Assembly: GCA_947495985.1 (NCBI GenBank)
Contig: CANMBD010000001.1
Coordinates: 930,001 to 994,000, forward strand
Reading direction: 5' to 3'
Source: an uncultured Sphingomonadaceae bacterium
GTDB taxonomy: Bacteria; Pseudomonadota; Alphaproteobacteria; Sphingomonadales; Sphingomonadaceae
Length of the DNA: 64,000 nt
The position numbers were made by a program, and so were the translations under genes. Shown in pieces: positions 54,002 through 63,519 of the stretch. Under the pieces are notes generated by a model. The model was given only the letters and a program-made list of their open reading frames with translations. It was not told the origin of the DNA and searched no databases. Position 1 is the first letter of the stretch, and each line of letters opens with the position of its first letter.

Positions 54002-56104
54002 CTACTCCGCCGCTTCCAATTCTCGTGCCGGCGCAACCGTCACCGGCGTTGCGTTGAGCACAGCGTTGCCCGACAGAAGATCAAAGCTTGTCGGATCGGT
54101 GAGATCATTGATCGAGACGCCCGGTTTTGAGGCGGCAACAGACAGCCCCACCCCATCGCGGCCATGACCGAAGCCATGCGGTATCGACACCACACCGGGC
54201 ATGACGTCATCCGTGACCTCGACGACAATCTCGACGCTGTTCACCCGGCTTTCCACGGTTGCCATTTCGCCATCCGCTAGTCCGCGCTCGGCGGCATCAT
54301 CGGGATGGATCATCAATGTGCAGCGTTCCGGCCCCTTGAGCAGGCGCTTGCTGTTATGCAGCCAGCTGTTATTGCTCCGCACATGACGGCGGCCGATAAG
54401 GCGCAGCATATCGGGACGTTCCTCACGCAGTGATTCGGCAAAGCGCTGCAATTCCGCAAGGAAATCGGGATGCGCGCACTGGATCAGCTTGTCTTCGGTC
54501 ATCAACCGGTCCGCCATACAGGGACGCAGCGGCCCCAGATCAATGCCATTTGGCGCGGCTTCCACCTCGGCCAGGGTCAGGCCTGCAGGCGAGCTGCGCA
54601 GCATATTGTCGAGCACATCCCGCGGTTCGCGGATATTGGGCACATCCTGCCCGTCGGTCGCCAATATTTCCCGGGCGAGTTCAGCGATAATTTCCCAGTC
54701 GGCTTTTTCGCCATCCTGAATGTCGAAAATTGCCGGAGAATAGCTGGCATAGTTGCGGACAGCCAAAGGTCCGAAAAAGAACGGATAATGATCCTTTTCC
54801 AACGGTCCGCAAGGCGGGAGAATATAATCGGCATGACGGCTGGTTTCGGTGACATACATGTCAAATGACACCATCAGGTCGAGCTTCTCCAACGCCCGGT
54901 CCAGTCTCGCGCCATCAGGGGCTGAAAGGACGGGATTGCCAGTGACAACAAACAAGGAACGGATTCGCTCGTCATCTTCGCGCAGCATTTCCTCGGCAAA
55001 GGTGATGGTCGGCAACTCGCCCATCACGACCGGCATTTCGCCGCGCGCAGTCTGTGTTTTCCGAACAGAGCCCCTGCCCACCAGATTGATGGTATCGAGC
55101 GCAGGTTCCGGCACCATCGTACCGCCTTCACGGTCGAGATTGCCCGTTGCGATATTGATGACCTGGATAAGCCATTGGTTGAGCGTACCAAATTCACAGA
55201 CAGAAACACCCATTCGGCCATAAATCGCCGCCGGTTGGTCCGCCCCGAGTTGCGCCGCGATATCGCGCATGTCTTCAACCGCTATCCCGCAATGGGCCGA
55301 CAGTTCAGCCATATCAAAACCGGCAATCGCTGGCTCAATATTCCCCCAACTATCGTCCATAATCGCTTCGAGGCGGGAAATATCCGCATGGCCATCGTCA
55401 AACACCGCCTTCAATATACCGATAAACAAGGCCGTATCGGTCCCGGGCTTCACGAAATGATGCGCATCCGCCAGCTTCGCAGTTTCCGTCCGGCGCGGAT
55501 CGATAACAACCAGCTTGCCATCGCGCGCCTGCATTTCCTTCACGCGCTTCTTAAAGTCTGGCACGGTCCAGATACTGCCATTGGAAGCTGCCGGGTTTCC
55601 GCCGACGATCACCAGATACTGGCTGCGATCAATATCAGGTACAGCGGCCAGGCTAACATGGCCATACATATGATATTGCACAACATGATGCGGAATCTGG
55701 TCCAGAGTGGAGGCGGAATAGATGTTTTTCAGCCCCATGGCGCGGCGTAAGGTACTAATCTGGGTCGAAATACCATAATCATGCGCACTGGGGTTGCCCA
55801 TATACATGGCGGGCTTGGCGCCCGCTTCTTTCAGGTCTTTCAGCTTGGCGGCAATTTCCTGAAAGGCCGTCTCCCAGCCAATTTTCTGCCATTCACCGTT
55901 CACCTTCTTGACCGGTTTGTGGAGACGATCGGGATCATCCTGCAAATCGGCAATGGCCGTCGCCTTGGGGCAGATATGGCCGCGGCTCAAAACATGATCG
56001 GGATTACCCTTGATTGAGAGAATCTCCCGCCCTTCAACTTCAACCAAGACGCCACAATTGGCTTCACAGATATGGCAGGTGCGGGCATGAACTTGGCTCA
56101 TCAT
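54002..56104 (-). CDS. Molybdopterin-dependent oxidoreductase (formate dehydrogenase-like family)
   Basis: 700-residue DMSO-reductase superfamily enzyme. It has an N-terminal 4Fe-4S site (Cys10, Cys13, Cys17, Cys45), bis-MGD binding segments (YLVIVGGNPAASNG, VVIDPRRTETA) and a C-terminal molydopterin-binding domain (HSDDA-like MIHPDDAAERGL). At the expected molybdenum-ligand region it reads NPSAHDYG, with no Cys or Sec. There is no Tat signal, so it is cytoplasmic. Substrate unknown. GGAG at 56109-56112 favours ATG 56101 over 56104 by spacing. Confidence 0.88.
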   Translation of the reverse strand: MMSQVHARTCHICEANCGVLVEVEGREILSIKGNPDHVLSRGHICPKATAIADLQDDPDRLHKPVKKVNGEWQKIGWETAFQEIAAKLKDLKEAGAKPAMYMGNPSAHDYGISTQISTLRRAMGLKNIYSASTLDQIPHHVVQYHMYGHVSLAAVPDIDRSQYLVIVGGNPAASNGSIWTVPDFKKRVKEMQARDGKLVVIDPRRTETAKLADAHHFVKPGTDTALFIGILKAVFDDGHADISRLEAIMDDSWGNIEPAIAGFDMAELSAHCGIAVEDMRDIAAQLGADQPAAIYGRMGVSVCEFGTLNQWLIQVINIATGNLDREGGTMVPEPALDTINLVGRGSVRKTQTARGEMPVVMGELPTITFAEEMLREDDERIRSLFVVTGNPVLSAPDGARLDRALEKLDLMVSFDMYVTETSRHADYILPPCGPLEKDHYPFFFGPLAVRNYASYSPAIFDIQDGEKADWEIIAELAREILATDGQDVPNIREPRDVLDNMLRSSPAGLTLAEVEAAPNGIDLGPLRPCMADRLMTEDKLIQCAHPDFLAELQRFAESLREERPDMLRLIGRRHVRSNNSWLHNSKRLLKGPERCTLMIHPDDAAERGLADGEMATVESRVNSVEIVVEVTDDVMPGVVSIPHGFGHGRDGVGLSVAASKPGVSINDLTDPTSFDLLSGNAVLNATPVTVAPARELEAAE

Positions 56105-56253
56105 ATGTCTCCTGATTTAACTGAGCAATTAGCAGAGTGATAAAGCAGTGGCCACCGTCTGCATCTTTTTTTGTTCAAAACTGAAAAATCGCTAGGATTT
56201 AGGCCAAAAATGTTCGATTAACCGACGCAATCTATCAAATCTTCCCGCTTTCA

Positions 56254-57210
56254 ATGAAAATGGAAATGTTACCCATGATGCGTCGCTGGCTTTCTTACCT
56301 GTTTATCGTTCCGATATTTTTAGGATTGACCGCTTGCGAAGCAGCAGCTCCACAATCGGCGGGAGATGCCGCTCCCAAGAAAACCGAAATCGCCACCATA
56401 CCGGATGATCCAGATCCAGCGCTTTGGGTGGTCAAAGATGAAGACACAACCATTTACCTGTTCGGTACAGTGCATATTCTGAAGCCCGGCCTGACTTGGT
56501 TTGATGAGGCGGTGAAAGAGGCTTTTGACGCATCCGATGAACTGGTGATTGAAATGATCGAACCGGATCCGGCAGCGATGATGAAGATCGTCAATGACAT
56601 GGCAATCGACAAGACGGGCGTTCCCTTGCGTGACAAGCTCAGCGAAGAAGATCGCGCCGACTATGAAGCGGCCCTCACCTCGCTGAACCTGCCAGTCGCG
56701 GCCTTTGACCCTCTGAAACCTTGGTTTGCCAGCGTCAGCCTGTCTCTCGTTCCGTTGATGAAAAGTGGATATGACACCAATAGCGGCGTCGAAGATGCGC
56801 TGACTTCCCACGCCAAGGCCCGCAATATGAAGATTATTGGACTGGAAACACCGGAACAACAATTGGGCTTTTTCGATAATCTGCCCGAAGACGTTCAGAT
56901 CCGTTTCCTGAACTTCAATGTCGATACTATCGACGACATGGCCGATGGCATGGAAAATATGGTCGCGCATTGGGCCAATGCCAACATCACCGCGCTCGCG
57001 GAATTGATGAACGCTGGTCTGGAGGAAAAGATTCTTTACGAGACACTGCTTTCAAACCGGAATGCCAACTGGGCAGTCTGGGTAGAGGACCGTATGGACC
57101 AACCAGGAACTGTCTTCATGGCAGTGGGCGCAGGTCATCTTGCGGGTGAAACAAGCTTGCAAGCGCAGCTGAAAAAGCGTGGTTTAAAGGCAAAACGGGT
57201 GAAATATTAG
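56254..57210 (+). CDS. TraB/GumN-family lipoprotein (copy 1)
   Basis: 318 residues: signal peptide with lipobox LTAC, then the TraB/GumN (Tiki-like) domain. Hallmarks are YLFGTVHILKPG, LVIEMIEPDP, GLETPEQQLGFF, LLSNRNANWAVWVEDRM and the closing VGAGHLAGE. The family resembles metal-dependent proteases of the Tiki type. An internal start after the first MKMEM is possible. It is followed 55 bases on by a paralogue of the same design. Confidence 0.88.
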   Translation: MKMEMLPMMRRWLSYLFIVPIFLGLTACEAAAPQSAGDAAPKKTEIATIPDDPDPALWVVKDEDTTIYLFGTVHILKPGLTWFDEAVKEAFDASDELVIEMIEPDPAAMMKIVNDMAIDKTGVPLRDKLSEEDRADYEAALTSLNLPVAAFDPLKPWFASVSLSLVPLMKSGYDTNSGVEDALTSHAKARNMKIIGLETPEQQLGFFDNLPEDVQIRFLNFNVDTIDDMADGMENMVAHWANANITALAELMNAGLEEKILYETLLSNRNANWAVWVEDRMDQPGTVFMAVGAGHLAGETSLQAQLKKRGLKAKRVKY

Positions 57211-57265
57211 GTAATTTAAGAAGCTGCACCTTTCTTTTCGCGTTTGTCATGCCCAGATAACAATC

Positions 57266-58180
57266 ATGATTCATCTTCGAACTCTACTGACTTTAATCGC
57301 CACATTTTGTCTTGCGGCCTGTTCCAACGCCGCGGAGACAGTGCAACTGAACACCGTAAATGAAGGCAAACCGGCTCTTTGGAAAGTGACCGGGACCAAG
57401 CCAGGGCAACAAGGCTCGGCCTACATGTTCGGTACGATCCATATTTTGCCAAAAAACGTGAACTGGCGAACACCGTTGCTGGAAAAAGCCCTGAAAGACT
57501 CAGACCGGCTAATTATCGAGGTGCTTGGTCTTGAGGACACACAAAATGCAGCCCGAATATTTTCCAAGCTCGCCATCTCTCCTGATCAACCGGAGATTGA
57601 AAACCGTGTAAAACCGTCGCTTCGCGATGATCTTGATGCGGTAATTGACAAGAGCAATATTCCCGAATTTGCCTTGAACCGTATGGAAAGCTGGGCGGCA
57701 GCACTGTCATTGGCTTCCGCGCAAACCAACGCGCTTGGCCTTGATTCCGGCGAAGGCGTGGAGAAAAAGTTGATCGCGCAGTTTGATGATTTTAGAAAAC
57801 CCGTTGAAGGGCTGGAAACCATAGAACAGCAGCTCGGTTATTTCGACACACTGCCCGAATCGCAGCAGCGCGACATGCTCACCAGCGTTGTCGAGGAAGC
57901 CGCCGATGCACAGGGGGCATTTGAAAAGCTGTTCAACGCGTGGATTTCAGGAGATACGGACAAGATTGTCGAACTATCCAATGGTGGGATATTGGAAGAT
58001 CCCAAAACGCGAGAAAAACTTTTAGTCGCCCGTAATCAGGACTGGACCGAGCAGCTGGATAAAAGACTGCAAAGTCCCGGCATATCATTTGTAGCAGTGG
58101 GCGCAGCTCATCTTGTTGGGCCAGATGCCGTTCAGGCAATGCTGGAAAAGCGCGGATATAAGATCGAGAAAATTCAATAA
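57266..58180 (+). CDS. TraB/GumN-family lipoprotein (copy 2)
   Basis: 304 residues, paralogue of the preceding gene. Lipobox LAACS, FGTIHILPKNVNW, LIIEVLGLED, GLETIEQQLGYFD, LLVARNQDWTEQLDKRL and VGAAHLVGPD mark the same domain. The two proteins are clearly homologous over their length but well diverged, so the duplication is old. Confidence 0.88.
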   Translation: MIHLRTLLTLIATFCLAACSNAAETVQLNTVNEGKPALWKVTGTKPGQQGSAYMFGTIHILPKNVNWRTPLLEKALKDSDRLIIEVLGLEDTQNAARIFSKLAISPDQPEIENRVKPSLRDDLDAVIDKSNIPEFALNRMESWAAALSLASAQTNALGLDSGEGVEKKLIAQFDDFRKPVEGLETIEQQLGYFDTLPESQQRDMLTSVVEEAADAQGAFEKLFNAWISGDTDKIVELSNGGILEDPKTREKLLVARNQDWTEQLDKRLQSPGISFVAVGAAHLVGPDAVQAMLEKRGYKIEKIQ

Positions 58181-58201
58181 TATAGATTTCAGGGCAACTT
58201 C

Positions 58202-58999
58202 ATGACATTTCTGTTTGATCGCGAGACCGCACTCATTCCGTGCGGCGACGGACAATATACTATCGAAGCCAGTGATGTTTATCGCAATCCGACGGGTGCG
58301 GCATTTGGCGGCTGGGTCGCGGCAATCATGGCAAGAGCTGTTGAAGACCATCCTGATCGGACCAGCCCCATTGTTTCGCTGCAAGCCACTTATATAGCCG
58401 GTGTCGGACCTGGTGAAGTCAGCGTTGAATCAAAGCTGCTCAAATCGGGCGCTTCTACCCAGTTTTGGCGTGTCGAGCTCTTTCAGGCCGGAAATCTCGT
58501 CATCGTTGGCGATATTGTCACGAGCAACAGACGGCCGGTCGAACTAAATTATCAAATCGATATGCCTGAAATACCTGCCCCGGCAGACAATCCCCAGTTG
58601 AAACCAATGGAGGGCCAGGCGCCTCAGTGGATTCGAACCTATGATCAGCGTATCGCGAAAGGTGTTCCTTTTCAGGTTAACGAGACGCCGGAAACGATTG
58701 TCTGGATCAAGGAAGAGGATAGCAGGCCGCTGGACCGGATCAGCATTATCTCGATTTGCGACGTACCGATGCCGCGGACCTTCTTCCTCAGCGAGGAATT
58801 TCGCCCGGGATCGACGGTTGCCATGTCGACATATATATACGCCAGCGAAGACGATATTACCGCAGCAGGATCGGATTATCTGGTGATGCGGGTCACCGGC
58901 GCGGTGGTCAGAAACAGCAAGAGTGATTCCCGCGTTGAGCTTTGGTCCGGCAATGGAACCTTGCTCGCGACCAGCAACCAAATTGGCTTTTTCCGCTAG
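58202..58999 (+). CDS. Acyl-CoA thioesterase, double hot-dog (TesB-like)
   Basis: 265 residues in two hot-dog halves. GAAFGGWVAAIMARAVE resembles the first thioesterase domain and the second half ends in VSRNSKSDSRVELWSGNGTLLA-like strands (about residues 240-262). Members hydrolyse acyl-CoA in the cytoplasm; this one's chain preference is unknown. It starts 22 bases after the second TraB gene. Confidence 0.8.
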   Translation: MTFLFDRETALIPCGDGQYTIEASDVYRNPTGAAFGGWVAAIMARAVEDHPDRTSPIVSLQATYIAGVGPGEVSVESKLLKSGASTQFWRVELFQAGNLVIVGDIVTSNRRPVELNYQIDMPEIPAPADNPQLKPMEGQAPQWIRTYDQRIAKGVPFQVNETPETIVWIKEEDSRPLDRISIISICDVPMPRTFFLSEEFRPGSTVAMSTYIYASEDDITAAGSDYLVMRVTGAVVRNSKSDSRVELWSGNGTLLATSNQIGFFR

Positions 59000-59136
59000 T
59001 AGAAAGTCATCCGGCCTCACGCCGCAATTTGCCTTGCTTTTCCTTGATCCTCTGCCTATAGCGCCCTCTTTCCGGCCATGAGCACCCTGGAGGCGTGGCG
59101 GAAATATTTTAAAAATCTAATTTTTGGAGCAACATT

Positions 59137-59823
59137 ATGAGTGATCAGCTGACAATTTCAGCCGAGCCTCGCGAACGGGCTGGCAAGGGAGCCTCCCGTG
59201 CACTGCGCAGTGAAGGCCGGATCCCCGCCGTTATTTACGGTGATAAAAAAGACCCTGTGACAATTCATGTAGAAGAACGCGCGCTAAACAAGCTGCTTGG
59301 CACCGGCGTATTCATGAACTCACTGGTTATGGTAGACGTGAACGGTGAAGTAACCCGTACCCTCCCAAAAGATGTTGCTTTTGATCCGGTCTCTGATCGC
59401 GCTCTGCACGTTGACTTTTTCCGTCTTGCCAAAGGCGCGAAGGTACAGGTCAATATTCCGGTTGTATTTATCAATGAAGAGGAATCACCTGGCCTGAAAC
59501 GTGGCGGCGTGCTCAACGTTGTTCGCTTTGAACTGGACCTTATGTGTGACGCAGACAAGATCCCCGATCAGATCGAGATTGATGTGACCGGTCTGGAAAT
59601 TGGTGATTCGATCCATATTTCTCACGTTACCCTGCCTGAAGGTTCGGAAAGCTCGATTACTGATCGTGACTTCACCATTGCTGGTGTAACCGCACCGTCC
59701 GCACTGAAATCTTCTGAAGATGAAGCTGAAGAAGGTGAAGGCGAAGAGGGCGAAGAAGGTGAAGAAGGCGCTGAAGGCGAAGCAGCTGAAGGCGGCGACG
59801 CAGAAGGCGGTTCCGAAGACTAG
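59137..59823 (+). CDS. rplY: 50S ribosomal protein L25 (CTC form) with acidic tail
   Basis: L25/Ctc binds 5S rRNA. 228 residues: the L25 domain ([27 protein letters not shown]), then the TL5-like domain, then a tail from about residue 193 made of Glu, Gly, Ala and Asp. ATG 59137 follows TTTGGAGCAACATT. A strong terminator stands between it and pth. Confidence 0.97.
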   Translation: MSDQLTISAEPRERAGKGASRALRSEGRIPAVIYGDKKDPVTIHVEERALNKLLGTGVFMNSLVMVDVNGEVTRTLPKDVAFDPVSDRALHVDFFRLAKGAKVQVNIPVVFINEEESPGLKRGGVLNVVRFELDLMCDADKIPDQIEIDVTGLEIGDSIHISHVTLPEGSESSITDRDFTIAGVTAPSALKSSEDEAEEGEGEEGEEGEEGAEGEAAEGGDAEGGSED

Positions 59824-59850
59824 ACCTTTTCACCGAAAACAATGTAACGA

Positions 59851-59906
59851 AAAACCGTTCATACTGAGCCTGTCACTGGACTCGCCAATGTATGAGCGGT
59901 TTTTTG
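59851..59906 (+). terminator. Strong rho-independent terminator after rplY
   Basis: AAAACCGTTCATAC (59851-59864) pairs with GTATGAGCGGTTTT (59890-59903), a 14-base stem with one mismatch, followed by TT. It lies 27 bases before the pth start, so pth needs its own promoter or read-through. Confidence 0.88.
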
Positions 59907-59932
59907 TATCTGGATTTTAAGGAAACCGAAAA

Positions 59933-60505
59933 ATGCAGCTATGGGTCGGCCTTGGCAATCCGGGCGCACAATATGCGCTCCACCGCCATAATGTCGGATT
60001 CATGGTGCTGGATGCGCTGGAAGAAGTGCATGGTTTTCCCGAGCCCAAGAAGAAATTTCAAGGCTGGGCGATTGAAGGGCGACTGGGTTCCGAGAAGCTA
60101 CTCCTTCTAAAGCCCGCCACATTTATGAATGAAAGCGGCCGTGCTGTGCGGGCCGCGATGGATTTTTACAAGCTGGCCCCGTCAGACGTAACGGTATTTC
60201 ATGACGAACTGGACCTCGAACCGTTCAAGGTTAAGGTCAAGGTCGGCGGCGGTCATGCCGGTCACAATGGTTTGCGATCCGTGGACGCGCATATCGGCCC
60301 GGATTTTCGCCGTGTCCGTATCGGTATCGGACATCCCGGTCACAAGTCACGGGTGCACGGACATGTCCTGGGCAACTATGCCAAAGCCGAGATTGATGAT
60401 CTGGCAGAAATGCTGGGCGGCATTGCCGCGGAAGCAGACTGGCTGGCCAAGGGCGACAATGCGCGGTTTATGAGCGAATTGGCGCTGAGAATGCAAAAGG
60501 ATTAA
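59933..60505 (+). CDS. pth: Peptidyl-tRNA hydrolase
   Basis: Releases peptides from prematurely dropped tRNAs. LWVGLGNPGAQYALHRHNVGFMVLD with the catalytic His, KPATFMNESG, and GGHAGHNGLRS are diagnostic. 190 residues. ATG 59933 follows AAGGAAAC. Its stop is 2 bases before ychF, the common pth-ychF pair. Confidence 0.98.
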   Translation: MQLWVGLGNPGAQYALHRHNVGFMVLDALEEVHGFPEPKKKFQGWAIEGRLGSEKLLLLKPATFMNESGRAVRAAMDFYKLAPSDVTVFHDELDLEPFKVKVKVGGGHAGHNGLRSVDAHIGPDFRRVRIGIGHPGHKSRVHGHVLGNYAKAEIDDLAEMLGGIAAEADWLAKGDNARFMSELALRMQKD

Positions 60506-60507
60506 AT

Positions 60508-61608
60508 ATGGGTTTTAAATGCGGTATCGTTGGCCTTCCCAACGTTGGAAAATCAACGCTTTTCAATGCACTCACCGAAACACAGGCGGCGCAGGCGGCG
60601 AACTATCCATTCTGCACGATCGAACCCAATGTCGGTCAGGTTGCAGTACCCGATCCGCGGTTGCAGCAGATCGCCAAGATCGCAGGCAGTGCGAAAATCA
60701 TTGAAACGCAGCTTGCTTTTGTCGACATTGCCGGCCTCGTCAAAGGCGCGTCACAGGGCGAAGGTCTTGGCAACCAGTTCCTTGGCAATATCCGCGAAGT
60801 TGATGCAATCGTCCACGTTTTGCGCTGTTTCGAAGATGATGATATCCAGCATGTCTCTAACAAGGTCGACCCGATTTCTGACGCAGAAGTGGTCGAGACC
60901 GAATTGCTGCTGGCCGATCTGGAAAGCCTTGAAAAACGTGTTCCGGCCTTTGAGAAGAAAGCGACCAGCGGTGACAAAGAAGCCAAGATTGCAGCCAGCG
61001 TGCTGGGCCAGACGCTCGAATTATTGCGCGACGGCAAACCTGCGCGGCTCACACAGCCCAATGATGATGAAGAGCAGCGGATTTTTGACCAGTCACAATT
61101 GCTGACCGCCAAGCCGGTGCTCTATGTCTGTAATGTCGATGAGGGCGATGCCGCCAATGGCAATGATCTGAGCGCCGCCGTTTTTGAAAAGGCCAAGGCC
61201 GAAAATGCCGAAGCGGTTATTGTATCGGCCGCAATAGAATCCGAACTGGTCGGCATGGAAGCCGAAGAGCGCGCCGAATATCTCGCGGAACTGGGACTGG
61301 AAGAATCCGGCCTCGCCCGCGTCATTCGTGCCGGCTATCAACTGCTCAGCCTGCAAACCTTCTTCACCGCCGGCCCCAAAGAAGCCCGCGCATGGACAGT
61401 GCACAAGGGTGCCAAGGCCCCGGAAGCGGCGGGCGAAATCCACACCGACTTCGAACGCGGCTTCATTCGCGCCGAGACCATAGCTTTTGACGACTATGTC
61501 TCGCTGGGCGGTGAAAGCGCGGCTCGCGATGCCGGTAAACTTCGCCAGGAAGGCAAAGACTATGTCGCTCAGGACGGCGATATCATGAATTTCAAATTCA
61601 ATGTCTGA
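60508..61608 (+). CDS. ychF: Redox-regulated ATPase YchF (OLA1-type)
   Basis: Obg-related P-loop ATPase. Walker A GLPNVGKS, G2/G3 (DIAGLVKGASQGEGLGNQFLG), then the helical coiled region and C-terminal TGS domain (GAKAPEAAGEIHTDFERGFIRAE). 366 residues. Starts 2 bases after pth. Confidence 0.98.
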   Translation: MGFKCGIVGLPNVGKSTLFNALTETQAAQAANYPFCTIEPNVGQVAVPDPRLQQIAKIAGSAKIIETQLAFVDIAGLVKGASQGEGLGNQFLGNIREVDAIVHVLRCFEDDDIQHVSNKVDPISDAEVVETELLLADLESLEKRVPAFEKKATSGDKEAKIAASVLGQTLELLRDGKPARLTQPNDDEEQRIFDQSQLLTAKPVLYVCNVDEGDAANGNDLSAAVFEKAKAENAEAVIVSAAIESELVGMEAEERAEYLAELGLEESGLARVIRAGYQLLSLQTFFTAGPKEARAWTVHKGAKAPEAAGEIHTDFERGFIRAETIAFDDYVSLGGESAARDAGKLRQEGKDYVAQDGDIMNFKFNV

Positions 61609-61625
61609 CTTGTCATAAAAGCCCG

Positions 61626-61645
61626 TTAGACTGAAGCCAGTCTAA
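61626..61645 (+). promoter_or_regulatory. Perfect hairpin just ahead of the phosphodiesterase gene
   Basis: TTAGACT (61626-61632) and AGTCTAA (61639-61645) form a perfect 7-base stem. It ends where GGGAG, the likely Shine-Dalgarno of the next gene, begins. It may be the ychF terminator or may affect ribosome access; there is no T-run. Confidence 0.45.
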
Positions 61646-61655
61646 GGGAGTTTCT

Positions 61656-62903
61656 ATGATTCGATATATATTGCAGGCATTTGCGGCTTGCGTTTTGCTG
61701 GCCGGATGCGCTGCTGCACAGACATCAGCACCGACGGCCGCGGGGGACCTTCCCCTGCCCTCTCAACAGGTCCGAGAACCGGTCACAATATTGATATCCA
61801 TCGATGGGTTCCGCCCTGATTATCTGGATCGCGGGATAACACCCAATCTCAGCGCCCTGGCTGCATCCGGAGTCGTTGCCGATATGCGCTCCAGTTTCCC
61901 AACCAAGACTTTCCCCAACCACTGGACACTGGTCACCGGCAAAAGACCAGATAATCACGGCATTGTCGGCAACAGCATGGAAGATATCGCCCGGCCCGGC
62001 GAGAAATTCACGATGGCCAATAAAGACCCTTTCTGGTGGGATCAGGCAGAACCGATCTGGATAACGGCCGAAAAACAAGGCGTTCGGACTGCGACGATGT
62101 TCTGGCCGGGATCAGAGGTGGAACTGGATGGCACGCGACCCAGCGACTGGTGGCCTTTCTCACAGGCGCTGTCCAACGATCGCCGCATCAATGCGGTGGT
62201 CGATTGGATGCGCCGACCCGCGGCAACGCGGCCCGAGCTGGTTACACTCTATTTCGATACCGTAGATACTGCCGGGCATTTTTTTGGACCGGCACCGGGA
62301 GAGAAACTGCATGCTGTGATTAGTGCGGTCGACCAGAATATCGGCAGCCTGATCGCGCAATTGGCCGCTCTGGAACAACCGGTGAATTTTGTCATTACGT
62401 CGGACCACGGCATGGCGGAGACCCACCCGGACCGCGTGATCTATCTCGACAACATCCTGCCGCGCGACCAATACCGGCTGGTTGTCGATGGCAACTACGC
62501 CGGGATTGAACCTCTGGCGGATGACATGACCGCCATCAATGCCGCTTTCCTGAAACCGCATGATAACATGGAATGCTGGAAAAAGACTGATATTCCGGCG
62601 CGCTTACAATATGGCAAAAACCCCCGGGTACCATCGATCATCTGCCTGCCTGAATCCGGTTGGGTGGTTTATCAGGACAAGCCGGAATGGATGACCGGAA
62701 CGGGCGGCGGTCATGGCTATGATCATTTGCATCCGGACATGATCGCGTTCTTCCTCGCCAGTGGCCCTGATATTGTCGGCAATGGCAAAATCGCCACCTT
62801 CGACAACGTCGATATCTATTCGTTGCTGACCCATTTGATCGGTGTCAAACCGAATGCAAGTGACGGCGACCTTTCTTCATTTGAACAGGCGCTAAAACCC
62901 TGA
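61656..62903 (+). CDS. Alkaline phosphatase superfamily phosphodiesterase/nucleotide pyrophosphatase lipoprotein
   Basis: 415-residue exported lipoprotein: lipobox LLAGC near residue 19, then a type I phosphodiesterase/NPP domain. ISIDGFRPDYLD supplies the first metal Asp, PTKTFPNHW the nucleophile Thr, DTVDTAGHFFGP and TSDHGMAE further zinc ligands, and GTGGGHGYDH the last. This matches the ectonucleotide pyrophosphatase/phosphodiesterase family (NPP). Probably scavenges phosphate or nucleotides outside the inner membrane. Confidence 0.92.
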   Translation: MIRYILQAFAACVLLAGCAAAQTSAPTAAGDLPLPSQQVREPVTILISIDGFRPDYLDRGITPNLSALAASGVVADMRSSFPTKTFPNHWTLVTGKRPDNHGIVGNSMEDIARPGEKFTMANKDPFWWDQAEPIWITAEKQGVRTATMFWPGSEVELDGTRPSDWWPFSQALSNDRRINAVVDWMRRPAATRPELVTLYFDTVDTAGHFFGPAPGEKLHAVISAVDQNIGSLIAQLAALEQPVNFVITSDHGMAETHPDRVIYLDNILPRDQYRLVVDGNYAGIEPLADDMTAINAAFLKPHDNMECWKKTDIPARLQYGKNPRVPSIICLPESGWVVYQDKPEWMTGTGGGHGYDHLHPDMIAFFLASGPDIVGNGKIATFDNVDIYSLLTHLIGVKPNASDGDLSSFEQALKP

Positions 62904-62944
62904 AGCCTTGTCATAGAAACAGGATTTCATCAGAAAGATCACCC

Positions 62945-63391
62945 ATGCTCTATTATGAAGATATCCAGATTAATGTGGTCCAGAAATACGGATCCTATAA
63001 AGTCACCCGCGAAGAGGTGATTGATTTCGCTTCCAAATATGATCCGCAGCCTTTTCACCTCGATGAAGAGGCCGCTGCGAAGACCCATTTTGGACGCCTG
63101 TCTGCCAGCGGATGGCACAGCGCGGCGATGATGATGCGGATGATGGTTGACCAGATGACGGCCAGTAAACAGGCAGGGCTAGGCTCACCGGGCGTGGAAA
63201 ACTTGCGATGGCTAAAGCCCGTTTATCCTGGCGACACGCTGCGCTGCGAACATGTTACGCTGGAAAAACGGCGGTCCGAAAGCCGTCCGGAAATGGGCAT
63301 CATGAAGGGCAAGATCACCGTGTTTAATCAACATGACGAACAAGTCATGACGATGGAAAGCACGGGCTTAATTCAGGTCCGCGGAGACTAA
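62945..63391 (+). CDS. MaoC-like (R)-specific hydratase/dehydratase
   Basis: 148 residues in a hot-dog fold. The hydratase motif appears as DFASKYDPQPFHLDEEAA with the catalytic Asp and His. ASGWHSAAMMMRMMV follows. It acts on enoyl-type thioesters in acyl metabolism. No related gene is adjacent. Confidence 0.9.
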   Translation: MLYYEDIQINVVQKYGSYKVTREEVIDFASKYDPQPFHLDEEAAAKTHFGRLSASGWHSAAMMMRMMVDQMTASKQAGLGSPGVENLRWLKPVYPGDTLRCEHVTLEKRRSESRPEMGIMKGKITVFNQHDEQVMTMESTGLIQVRGD

Positions 63392-63519
63392 CGCTAGCGT
63401 CCGTTATGGGTGCAAATGCGGACGATAATATTCGTCAAAATGTAACTTTGGTCAAACGACTGAGCCATATCTGAGCGTATTTTGTTGCATTTTTGGGAAT
63501 GACTTTGCGCATTTCTCCG

